Part shown: piece by piece, positions 9,095 to 15,528 of the stretch
How positions within the stretch are numbered: the first letter of the stretch is position 1
Layout of the letters: the number at the start of each line of letters is the position of its first letter
Origin: a virus
DNA length: 24,295 bases
IMG/VR virus record: IMGVR_UViG_3300033992_000810
Span: 1 to 24,295 of that record
Reading direction: 5' to 3' (one strand)
Translations under genes and position numbers: made by a program
Notes under the pieces: model-generated
Told to the model about the DNA's origin: nothing
Seen by the model: only the letters and a program-made list of their open reading frames with translations
Databases searched by the model: none

Positions 9095-9430
9095 TTACGC
9101 TTCGGCGGTATCCGCCGCCTCCGCGCTTGCAGTATATTCAGTCGGCAGATTGACGCCGCGATTGCCGATAATCCGGCGCACGGGCTCGAGCCCATAACGA
9201 GCGACAAGATCGTCGTAAATCTCGAACACGCTGCGGTCGTCGGTGCGCTCGCTGCGCTTCACCTCGGACAGTGGCGAGGTCAAGCCGCCGTCATGGGTGT
9301 GCAGCTTTTCCAGCAGCGCGAGTTCAGGCGCGGTGCGTTCGAGGGGAACAATGCACTTCGTATCGCCCCCCACAGCAAGAAGGGCGCTGTAGATCGGGTA
9401 GGATTTCGCGTTTGCGCGGGCGGTAGCCAT
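9095..9430 (-). CDS. Small protein of unknown function between capsid and adaptor genes, 111 aa
   Basis: ATG at 9430 is preceded by AAGGAGG (minus strand 9444-9438) at 7 bases, a near-perfect ribosome site overlapping the stop of the capsid gene, so high expression is expected. The product is soluble-looking and mixed alpha/beta. It starts MATARANAKSYPIYSALLAV, carries a charged LSEVKRSERTDDRSVFEIYD stretch and ends in an Ala/Glu-rich tail. I do not recognise a family. Small genes at this spot can encode capsid decoration, head-completion or assembly-control proteins, but nothing in the sequence shows which. Confidence 0.7.
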   Translation of the reverse strand: MATARANAKSYPIYSALLAVGGDTKCIVPLERTAPELALLEKLHTHDGGLTSPLSEVKRSERTDDRSVFEIYDDLVARYGLEPVRRIIGNRGVNLPTEYTASAEAADTAEA

Positions 9431-9442
9431 TCGGAAGCCTCC

Positions 9443-10483
9443 TTAAGCGATGCGGAAAACGGCGCAGCCGGAAAGCTGCCAAGCCGTCAAAGCGCCGGTC
9501 CACGTCATCGCCTTGTACATGACGTATTTTTCCGGCGGGCGGGCGGGGGCGTGCTTTTTCCAGTCTTCGCCCGTCATCGCGTAAAGCTGAATGGCGTTCT
9601 TCAGGTCGAGCGAGAAGCAATACTTATCCATGCCCAATTCATCGAGCGTCGGTTCGTACTGGATTTCGATGCCCTTGAAGTACAGGTCGCCCATGCCGCT
9701 ATCCTGCTTCCCTTGGAAGCCGGTTTGCGTATAGGTGCCCTTCACTCGGCGTTCGCGCTGGTAGGCTTCGATGAACTTCGACCCGGCGAACATATCAGTC
9801 GGCTTGCCCTGGTAACGCCGCTGCTGAAGCCACGTCACTTCCATCGTTTCGGTCAGCGGTTGATCGGGGGCGGTTGCCAGGGTCGCCACAACGGCGGGCG
9901 GCGCGCGGTTGCGCCAGAACGGATAGGTTGCGCGGTTCAGGCCGCCCGTTACCCCCACGGCGGGCGTGGTCGTCACCATCGACAGGATGCCCGGCGGCGA
10001 TTTCGGGTCCGCCGTCCCATCCGACCACAGCGTGCGGTTAAAATCGCGCATCATGCCTTGCAGCATGTCGTAAGTCTTATCGGTCAGAAGATCGGTAATC
10101 TCGACCTTCTCAGTTTCCGAATGCTTCGAGGTGTTTGCGCCGCTCGTGCTGTCAACGATGCTGATACCGGCCTTTTTAAGCTCGGTCAGCGTTACGTTGA
10201 TACCGCCGTGGCCTTCCTTCCACGTAAAGGAAGGTTGAAGCAGGCTGGTGGGGTTAACATAAGTCGCGGTGTCGTCGTGGGTATACCACTGCATCGTCGT
10301 GGTGTAGCTGCCGCGAATATTCTTCTTAATTTCGCCGCGCCCGCCAGGGAAGGTTTTTTGCCGTTTCGTCAGGGCATCGACCAGCAAGTAATCTTGCTTG
10401 ATCTGGTCAAAGGCGTCGCCTTTCAGATAGAAATCCAGAACGGCGTTTTGAATATTGGTCAGTTCGGCAGCAGTGAACGGCAT
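9443..10483 (-). CDS. Major capsid protein (HK97-fold type), 346 aa
   Basis: This is the main shell subunit. ATG at 10483 has AGGAGG (minus strand 10496-10491) 7 bases upstream. Features typical of the podovirus and siphovirus major head protein group include MQWYTHDDTATY (about 64-75, N-arm/E-loop region), TDLLTDKTYDMLQGMMRDFN (130-149, the long spine helix), LWSDGTADPKSPPGILSMV (152-170) and GGLNRATYPFWRN (180-192), the last two being a signature I recognise in these capsid proteins. A P-domain-like segment PTDMFAGSKFIEAYQRERR follows. Length fits an unprocessed capsid protein without a fused delta domain. The separate scaffold gene sits immediately upstream in the operon, as expected. Confidence 0.88.
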   Translation of the reverse strand: MPFTAAELTNIQNAVLDFYLKGDAFDQIKQDYLLVDALTKRQKTFPGGRGEIKKNIRGSYTTTMQWYTHDDTATYVNPTSLLQPSFTWKEGHGGINVTLTELKKAGISIVDSTSGANTSKHSETEKVEITDLLTDKTYDMLQGMMRDFNRTLWSDGTADPKSPPGILSMVTTTPAVGVTGGLNRATYPFWRNRAPPAVVATLATAPDQPLTETMEVTWLQQRRYQGKPTDMFAGSKFIEAYQRERRVKGTYTQTGFQGKQDSGMGDLYFKGIEIQYEPTLDELGMDKYCFSLDLKNAIQLYAMTGEDWKKHAPARPPEKYVMYKAMTWTGALTAWQLSGCAVFRIA

Positions 10484-10494
10484 CGTTCAGCCTC

Positions 10495-11394
10495 CTAATT
10501 CGCTTGCAACGCGAGGTTGACGGCCTCAAGTGCGGATTTCGGGCGCGGCGAGGTAACACCCGTCCGCGTGGGGGAAGGCGCTGCCGGGGTTGCCGGGCGC
10601 GGAACTTTCGGGAATTTGCCGCGCACGAAGGCGTCGGCATCGTTCAGCATTTTCAGCAGATCGGCGGCGGTCGTCGGCGGGTTGGAGCCAACGCGGGCCT
10701 GAACCACTTCCTTAACCAGATCAAGCCGGGCGCTAAATTCCGGGTCGCTGGCGGCCTTCTGCTTTTCCCAGGAATCGGCGGTTCCCAGCATTTGCGATTG
10801 GAAACGCTGGGTTTCGGCCTGGGCGCGCTGCTGTTCTTGGGCCTGCAAGCGCTGTTCGGCGGTTTGGCCGCCCGCAAGCTGCTTTGCAAGCTGCTGGGCC
10901 AGTTCTGGCACGATCTGCCCTTCGTCAACGGCCTGCTGCAAAAATGGCGGCAGAACCTCGCCCGCCGCCGTTTCCAGACTTTCCACCAGCGGCTTGAGCA
11001 TCGCCAGGGCTTTGGCCGGGTCGCCGCTCTTAATCGCCGTCATCACATCGACGCCCAAGCGCAAATCATCGCCGGTCAAGCCGCGCTGGGTCAGCGCCTC
11101 ATTGAACTGCTGAAGCTCTTGGTGCGCCGCGCGCCATTCCTGCTGTTCGGGGGCAAGCTCCAGGGCGGCCTCGGCCTCGGGTTGCGCAGGCTCAACGGGC
11201 GGCGCTTCCGGCGTCTCAGTTGAGGTTTCCTCAAGCGCGGCGTTCACGGCGTCGAGCGGCGTTTGCGGGGCTGCCGGGGCAGACTCGCCATCCAAAACCG
11301 CGTTCACCGTCGCCGCAATACTGCCCTCGGCTGGCTCTTGAGCCTGGGGCTCCGGGGCCTCTACCGGCGCTTGATTAGGGTCATCTTGTGGCAT
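10495..11394 (-). CDS. Capsid scaffolding protein, 299 aa
   Basis: This is the first gene of the leftward operon, directly before the capsid gene. The composition is that of a phage scaffold: Pro/Glu/Ala-rich disordered N-terminal 75 residues, a helical, Gln/Ala-rich, coiled-coil-prone core (about 80-235), and a basic Pro-rich C-terminal segment (about 265-290). Short helix motifs recur: ATVNAVLDGE (28-37) and LDAVNAALEE (47-56) near the N-terminus, and LEAVNLALQA (289-298) at the very C-terminus, where scaffolds usually bind the coat protein. The ribosome site AGGTG (minus strand 11407-11403) is 8 bases before the ATG and lies inside the divergent inverted repeat. The scaffold role is inferred from context and composition, since these proteins share little sequence. 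Confidence 0.85.
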   Translation of the reverse strand: MPQDDPNQAPVEAPEPQAQEPAEGSIAATVNAVLDGESAPAAPQTPLDAVNAALEETSTETPEAPPVEPAQPEAEAALELAPEQQEWRAAHQELQQFNEALTQRGLTGDDLRLGVDVMTAIKSGDPAKALAMLKPLVESLETAAGEVLPPFLQQAVDEGQIVPELAQQLAKQLAGGQTAEQRLQAQEQQRAQAETQRFQSQMLGTADSWEKQKAASDPEFSARLDLVKEVVQARVGSNPPTTAADLLKMLNDADAFVRGKFPKVPRPATPAAPSPTRTGVTSPRPKSALEAVNLALQAN

Positions 11395-11408
11395 AAGAAC
11401 AACACCTG

Positions 11409-11437
11409 TTGCAAAATAGATGTTATATTCGTACTAT
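11409..11437 (+). promoter_or_regulatory. Candidate sigma70-type promoter for the rightward operon
   Basis: TTGCAA (11409-11414, 4/6 to TTGACA), a 17-bp spacer, then TACTAT (11432-11437, 4/6 to TATAAT). This would start RNA near 11444, leaving a leader of about 27 bases that contains the AGGTG ribosome site. Spacing is ideal but both hexamers are imperfect, so an activator bound to the inverted repeat may be needed. Confidence 0.5.
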
Positions 11438-11456
11438 GCTCGCATCATATTTGCAA
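11428..11456 (-). promoter_or_regulatory. Candidate promoter for the leftward (scaffold/capsid) operon
   Basis: Mirror image of the rightward promoter: TTGCAA on the minus strand (11456-11451), 17-bp spacer, then TACGAA (11433-11428, 3/6). The -10 would share two base pairs with the rightward -10, so one polymerase would exclude the other. A better-looking -10, TATAAC (minus strand 11427-11422, 5/6), lies nearby but lacks a well-spaced -35. The exact choice is uncertain. Confidence 0.35.
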
Positions 11457-11470
11457 TAGGTGCGATAAAA

Positions 11471-12211
11471 ATGCCGCATCCGGCCCCCGTGACGCAGCAA
11501 TTCTCTTTCGAGCGGTTTGGCAACACCAACCCGAATACGCCGTTGCCTGGGCAAAAGGTCGATGCCGAGTTCGCGGCGGTCCGCAAGACCGTCAATGAAA
11601 CCGGCGAGCGATTGAAATTAATTCAAGCCGACGATGGGCAGGTTGCGCGCGGTGCAATCGGCATGGACCAGATGCGCGGCGGGGTGATCGATGCGCTGCT
11701 GCTGCGCATGGTCGAACGCATTGAAAACGGTCAGGGCAAGGTTCTACGGCTCGTTTATGTGTTCAGCGAATTGGCCGATGGGGTCAAAAGCACCTTCACC
11801 CTCAGCCGTCCGCTGCCCAGCGCCCGGCAAGCCGTCGTCACGGTGGCGGGCGCGGTTCAAACCGAAGGCAGTTTCCTTGTTTCCGGCATGACCAGCCTCG
11901 TGTTCCCGGGGCCGGTTCCCAGCGGGCAAATTGTCGAGGTCCGCTATTTCGATGGCGATATTCCGCTAGACCGCTTCACTGGCGACGGCGTGAAAAGCGC
12001 GTTCCAGCTTTCGCGGGCATTGCCCGATGCGCCTTGGGGCTGGGTTTCGGTCTCGGGCGTCACCCAGCACGTCGAGGCCTATTCGATTGTCGGGCGCGAA
12101 TTGCGCTTTGTCTCGCCGCCTCCCGCCGATGTGCCGGTTGAGGTGCGCTACTTCTGGGATTTGCCGCTGCCCGCTTCGGTCATCATCGAAGCCGAATGCT
12201 GCGAGTGCTAA
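11471..12211 (+). CDS. Tail fibre / tail appendage protein with two beta-repeat units, 246 aa
   Basis: ATG at 11471 is chosen over an in-frame ATG at 11420 because the latter would lie inside the promoter; AGGTG (11458-11462) is 8 bases upstream. The N-terminus (residues 10-66) holds FSFERFGNTNPNTPLPG, then VDAEFAAVRKTVNET and LIQADDGQVARGAIGMDQ, a pattern I recognise in N-terminal, probably virion-attaching, domains of podovirus fibre proteins. Two copies of an approximately 57-residue beta unit follow (103-160 and 172-228), each starting DGVKS.F.LSR.LP and ending VRYF, a repeat common in fibre shafts. The protein ends with an unusual Cys cluster, AECCEC. It is first in the operon. Confidence 0.78.
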   Translation: MPHPAPVTQQFSFERFGNTNPNTPLPGQKVDAEFAAVRKTVNETGERLKLIQADDGQVARGAIGMDQMRGGVIDALLLRMVERIENGQGKVLRLVYVFSELADGVKSTFTLSRPLPSARQAVVTVAGAVQTEGSFLVSGMTSLVFPGPVPSGQIVEVRYFDGDIPLDRFTGDGVKSAFQLSRALPDAPWGWVSVSGVTQHVEAYSIVGRELRFVSPPPADVPVEVRYFWDLPLPASVIIEAECCEC

Positions 12212-12214
12212 GCG

Positions 12215-12733
12215 ATGACTGACTTAACCAAAGTCAAGCTCTCGCAAAAAACCGTCCCTGGGATGACGTACCCGCCGGTCGGAACGGCGGCATTTCTGGA
12301 CGAAGGCGATTTTCTGCTGCGCGCCAACAATCTTTCGGACGTGGAAGATGTTGTCGAGGCGCGCGACAATTTGGGCCTTGGCACCGCCGCAACCCATGAT
12401 GTTAAGCCCACGCCGCCCGCTGTAGGGCGGGGCGCAGACGATCAAATCCCGCGCTTTGGCGATCTTGGCGACGGTGCCTTCCTGGGCGTCGATAACCTGC
12501 TCGATCAACTGCTGAACCGCCGCGTTCGCCAGATTTTTACGGCCAACGGCACGGCCAACAGCTTCACGCTCGCCTTCGCCGCCGTCGCGCCCGCGTCCTT
12601 CCAATCCGTCACCATTGGCGGCGTCCAGCAAATCCCCTCGGCCTTCACCATCACCGGCACGTCGCTTGCGCTCGCGGGTGCCCCGCCGAATGGCGAGTTG
12701 GTCATGGTCGAATATTTCCGCGCAGCGAGTTAG
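12215..12733 (+). CDS. Short fibre-type protein with NLSD/NLGLGTAA module, 172 aa
   Basis: Starts 3 bases after the previous stop without a strong ribosome site, so coupling is likely. Residues 31-63 contain LLRANNLSDV and DNLGLGTAATHDV, the short helical/turn module frequent in phage tail fibres and collar appendages. Residues from about 110 to 168 form a beta unit ending VEYF, related to the two units of the preceding protein. The N-terminal 100 residues are paralogous to the start of the next gene. It is too short to be a full receptor-binding protein and may be a connector or a partner subunit. The exact role is unknown. Confidence 0.72.
   Translation: MTDLTKVKLSQKTVPGMTYPPVGTAAFLDEGDFLLRANNLSDVEDVVEARDNLGLGTAATHDVKPTPPAVGRGADDQIPRFGDLGDGAFLGVDNLLDQLLNRRVRQIFTANGTANSFTLAFAAVAPASFQSVTIGGVQQIPSAFTITGTSLALAGAPPNGELVMVEYFRAAS
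12305..12403 (+). repeat. Paralogous fibre module, copy 1 (partner at 12860-12958)
   Basis: The 33 codons encode GDFL.RA.NLSDV...NLGLGTAATH.V; 25 of 33 residues are identical to those at 12860-12958 in the next gene. A more distant copy is at 18036-18122 in the fibre gene beyond the portal. This points to duplication of an N-terminal fibre module followed by divergence of the C-terminal parts. Confidence 0.75.
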
Positions 12734-12736
12734 CCC

Positions 12737-13930
12737 ATGCCAACCCCATCGATCAACGACGGTCTAACCCGCGTCCTCCTCAGCCATACCGCGCTCGACG
12801 GGACGGTTATCATCGGCATGACGCGCCCGCTTCTGGGCAGCGCGGCGCTAAAGGGAATCGGGGATTTTCTTCAGCGCGCGCTCAACCTGTCGGACGTGCC
12901 CGATAAACCAACGGCGCGCACCAATTTAGGGCTTGGCACGGCAGCAACGCATAATGTTGGCCCGCACCTCACGCGCGGCCCTGGCCTTCCAGCGGAAGTG
13001 GTCCTATTCCGTCACCTTGGCAGTGCTGCTTTTTCAAATGTCGATGAAATCATCGCCCTGGTGCCGCCGGTCAAGGAAACCTTCATTTCCTTAAACGACA
13101 CGCCGGATGTATACGCCGGGACCGCCACGGCGGGCGCGCTGCTATTCAGCAAGGACAACCAAATCGCCTATACCCAAGGCGCGGGTACGGCCACTTGGGA
13201 CGGCGATCAGCTTGGCGTCAACAATGGCTCGGTCGGCGCGAATAGTGGCGACGGGCTTTTCGTGCTCTACGCCGGGACCGGTACGCAAAACTTCCAAACC
13301 GCCATTGAAAGCAGCGGGCCGCTCGCGGGTGCTTCAGGCAAATTCTTTATCCGCTGCGCCAATAGCGTCCCCGCGCCCGGCGATGGCGGCACGCTCGCTT
13401 TCAGCGTCGATATGCTCGGCAATGTCATGGCAATCAATACCACCATTGCGGCTGCCGACTTTGCCGAATGGATGGAAGCGGCGGGTGATCTTGGTGTGGG
13501 CTATCCGGTTGTCGTGGGTAGTGATGGGCTCGTGCGCGTCGCCACGGCCAGCGATGACCCCGCCAAAATCAAGGGCGTCACGCGCCCCAGGAATACGCGC
13601 GGCGCGATCATCGGCAACGCCGATCTTGGCTATTGGTCCAAGAAATATGTGACCGACGATTTTGGCGAGCCGATTCTAGTGCCCGCGACCGTGCAACAGC
13701 CGGTTAACGGGAACCCGAACATTACCCAAAGCGTCGAAATCGAAACCTGGGCGATCAACCCGGATTACGACGCCAGCCTACCGTATGTGCCGCGTGCCGA
13801 ACGCCCCGAATGGAACTTGATCGGCCTCTTAGGTCAAATCCAGGTGCGCGTCGGCCAGCCGGTTCATCCGAACTGGTGCAAGCTGCGCTCGATTAGCGCG
13901 CAGGCCGATCTTTATCTGGTGATCCGCTAA
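12737..13930 (+). CDS. Tail fibre/spike with C-terminal self-cleaving chaperone domain (peptidase G2-like), 397 aa
   Basis: The N-terminal part (residues 42-74) repeats the GDFL.RA.NLSDV/NLGLGTAATH module of the preceding gene. The middle (about 125-230) is Gly/Ser/Thr-rich and beta-like, with TGTQNFQTAIESSG and FSVDMLGNVMAI, typical of appendage trunk ends. The last 160 residues match the pattern of the peptidase G2 / intramolecular chaperone domain: DFAEWMEAAGDLGVGYPVVV (about 240-259), KIKGVTRP, then YDASLPYVPRAERPEWNLIG and LLGQIQVRVGQ. In phi29-like appendages this domain trimerises the fibre and cuts itself off. The cleavage residue cannot be assigned by eye. The stop overlaps the terminase start by one base (TAATG). 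Confidence 0.8.
   Translation: MPTPSINDGLTRVLLSHTALDGTVIIGMTRPLLGSAALKGIGDFLQRALNLSDVPDKPTARTNLGLGTAATHNVGPHLTRGPGLPAEVVLFRHLGSAAFSNVDEIIALVPPVKETFISLNDTPDVYAGTATAGALLFSKDNQIAYTQGAGTATWDGDQLGVNNGSVGANSGDGLFVLYAGTGTQNFQTAIESSGPLAGASGKFFIRCANSVPAPGDGGTLAFSVDMLGNVMAINTTIAAADFAEWMEAAGDLGVGYPVVVGSDGLVRVATASDDPAKIKGVTRPRNTRGAIIGNADLGYWSKKYVTDDFGEPILVPATVQQPVNGNPNITQSVEIETWAINPDYDASLPYVPRAERPEWNLIGLLGQIQVRVGQPVHPNWCKLRSISAQADLYLVIR
12860..12958 (+). repeat. Paralogous fibre module, copy 2
   Basis: Residues 42-74 of the chaperone-ended fibre. Identical at 25 of 33 residues to the module at 12305-12403; similarity extends weakly to both sides (GMTRPLLGSAAL against GMTYPPVGTAAF upstream, and an LG..AF..VD pattern downstream). 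Confidence 0.75.
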
Positions 13931-15528
13931 TGGGCCGCCCGCTGAAATCGGAGCAAGAGAAGGCGACCGCTGCGGCGGCGGCGCAGGAAGCGCGCATGCG
14001 GCTGGTGCTTGAGCACGCCCATGTCGGCATGCAGGCGCGGGGTGATCTGCTGCGCTTTGCCGAATATATGCGCCCCGACCGGGAAGACCCGGACAATCCC
14101 CATAAGACCCGCTATGAAATCGCGCCGCATCACAAGCTGCTCGCCGATGTGTTGATGGATGTTGAGGCGGGCCGCAAAACGCGGGTTATCGTCACCATGC
14201 CGCCGCGCCACGGCAAGAGCGAGCTTACAACGCGCCTGCTGCCCGCGTGGTTTATGGGCCGCAACCCCCATAAGCAGGTGATTGTCGGGGCCTATAACGA
14301 AGAAAAAGCGCGCGATTTTGGCCGCGACGTGCTGGCGCTGTTCAAGGAAAAATCCTTCGGCGTTGTCTTCCCGCACTTCCAGCTAAACCCATCGGCAAAG
14401 GCCGCCGACCATATCCGCACCACGGACGGCGGCGAAATGCTGTTCGCCGGTCTCGGCGGGTCGGCCACTGGCTATGGTGCCGATTTGCTGGTGATTGACG
14501 ATCCGATCAAAAGCCGGGAAGAGGCCGACAGCGAAACCAATCGGGAGAAGGTCTGGAACTGGTTTCTCGACGTTGCCGATACGCGCCTTATGCCGGGCGG
14601 GGCGGTTATCATCGTCCTTACGCGCTGGCACGAGGATGATCTTGTCGGTCGCATCCTGAACCCCGCCTATGTGCCTGAGGATTTGGCGGCAGGCTGGCAT
14701 GTGGTCAATCTCCCGGCGCTCGCCGAAGCAGGCGATCCGCTGGGGCGGGGGATCGGCACGCCGCTATGGCCGAAATGGTACGATTTCGAGCGCCTGGACG
14801 GTATCCGCCGCACCAATCCGCGTGGCTTTATCTCGCTCTACCAGCAGCGCCCCGCGCCGGAGGAAGGCGCGTACTTCCGCAAGGAAATGGTTAAAACCTA
14901 CGGGCGGGATCACCTGCCCAAGCGCTTGCGCTATTATGGCGTGTCCGACCATGCCGTCACCAAAGACCCGCAGCGCGACGCCTCGTGCTTCATCGTGTTC
15001 GGCGTCGATGAGCGTGACGACGTTTGGATCGTTGATTGCTGGTGGGGCCGGGAAGAGGCGCTACAAGCGTCCGAACGGATGCTTGGGCTCATTAAGCGCT
15101 GGAATCCCCTACGCTGGTTCCCGGCTGACGATAACATCTTCAAAACCTTCCGCCCGTTCCTCGATAAACGCATGCGCGAAGAGGATGCGTGGTGCGTGGT
15201 CGATCCGATCCGCGAAGGCAAGGATATTGAGGCGCGCGCCCAAGCCATTCATGGGCGTATGGACCAAGGCCGCGTGCGCTTCCCGCAGGGCGAGCCGTGG
15301 CTTGCCGATGCTATCGGTGAAATCATGGCCTTCCCGAACGCCAAGCACGATGATTTCGTCGCGGCCCTGTCGCTGATCGGTCTTGCCTTGGGGCAAATTA
15401 TCCGCTCGTCGCGCCCGGCCAACACCAATAACGAGCCGCCGCCGGTCGGGTCGATCCATTGGACCATATGGGCCGCAAAGCGCGAAGAAGCCGCTAAAAC
15501 GCGCGGGGTGATGCGATGGACGGCATAA
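13930..15528 (+). CDS. terL: Terminase large subunit (DNA-packaging ATPase and nuclease), 532 aa
   Basis: The motor docks on the portal, pumps DNA into the procapsid using ATP and cuts the concatemer. Visible motifs: Walker A MPPRHGKS (residues 90-97), Walker B LLVIDD (186-191), coupling motif LTRWHEDDL (230-238), and an RNase H-like nuclease domain with YGVSDHAVTKD (first acidic residue D340) and KHDDFVAAL (D474/D475). Length is normal for the family. The N-terminal 30 residues are an Ala/Glu-rich helix. The start overlaps the stop of the fibre gene by one base, and the end overlaps the portal gene by 13 bases, so terminase and portal are translationally linked. No small terminase was recognised anywhere in the window. 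Confidence 0.96.
   Translation: MGRPLKSEQEKATAAAAAQEARMRLVLEHAHVGMQARGDLLRFAEYMRPDREDPDNPHKTRYEIAPHHKLLADVLMDVEAGRKTRVIVTMPPRHGKSELTTRLLPAWFMGRNPHKQVIVGAYNEEKARDFGRDVLALFKEKSFGVVFPHFQLNPSAKAADHIRTTDGGEMLFAGLGGSATGYGADLLVIDDPIKSREEADSETNREKVWNWFLDVADTRLMPGGAVIIVLTRWHEDDLVGRILNPAYVPEDLAAGWHVVNLPALAEAGDPLGRGIGTPLWPKWYDFERLDGIRRTNPRGFISLYQQRPAPEEGAYFRKEMVKTYGRDHLPKRLRYYGVSDHAVTKDPQRDASCFIVFGVDERDDVWIVDCWWGREEALQASERMLGLIKRWNPLRWFPADDNIFKTFRPFLDKRMREEDAWCVVDPIREGKDIEARAQAIHGRMDQGRVRFPQGEPWLADAIGEIMAFPNAKHDDFVAALSLIGLALGQIIRSSRPANTNNEPPPVGSIHWTIWAAKREEAAKTRGVMRWTA

Larger units (their letters stand above)
11403..11462. repeat. Inverted repeat (two 20-bp arms, 16/20 matching) spanning the divergent promoters
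   Basis: The left arm is 11403-11422 and the right arm 11443-11462 (read in reverse complement). They match at 16 of 20 positions: CACCT, then TTGCAAA, then GATG are identical, with one mismatch at position 6 and three at 14-16. The loop is 20 bp. Each arm carries a palindromic TTGCAA (11409-11414 and 11451-11456) and a CACCT that serves as AGGTG on the outward strand. It could be an operator for a dimeric activator or repressor, or simply paired promoter and ribosome-site elements kept by duplication and inversion. Confidence 0.8.
11395..11470. promoter_or_regulatory. Divergent late promoter region
   Basis: This 76-bp AT-rich gap is the only intergenic space in the window that separates divergent genes. 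It holds start signals for the scaffold/capsid operon (left) and the fibre/terminase/portal operon (right). The two ATGs (11394 minus, 11471 plus) are exactly symmetrical about 11432.5, as are the AGGTG ribosome sites and TTGCAA boxes. All other gene spacings in the window are under about 20 bases, so this is the obvious place where transcription of both late blocks begins. Confidence 0.8.

Noticed and set aside
8972-10498. 508-codon open frame on the plus strand opposite capsid, 111-residue and adaptor genes
   Set aside because: It is antisense to three well-supported genes; its translation is rich in Arg/His/Gly with no domain pattern. Long antisense frames are expected in GC-rich coding DNA.
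11420-11470. Upstream ATG extension of the first fibre gene
   Set aside because: It would start within the promoter, before the likely RNA start; the ATG at 11471 has AGGTG at 8 bases.
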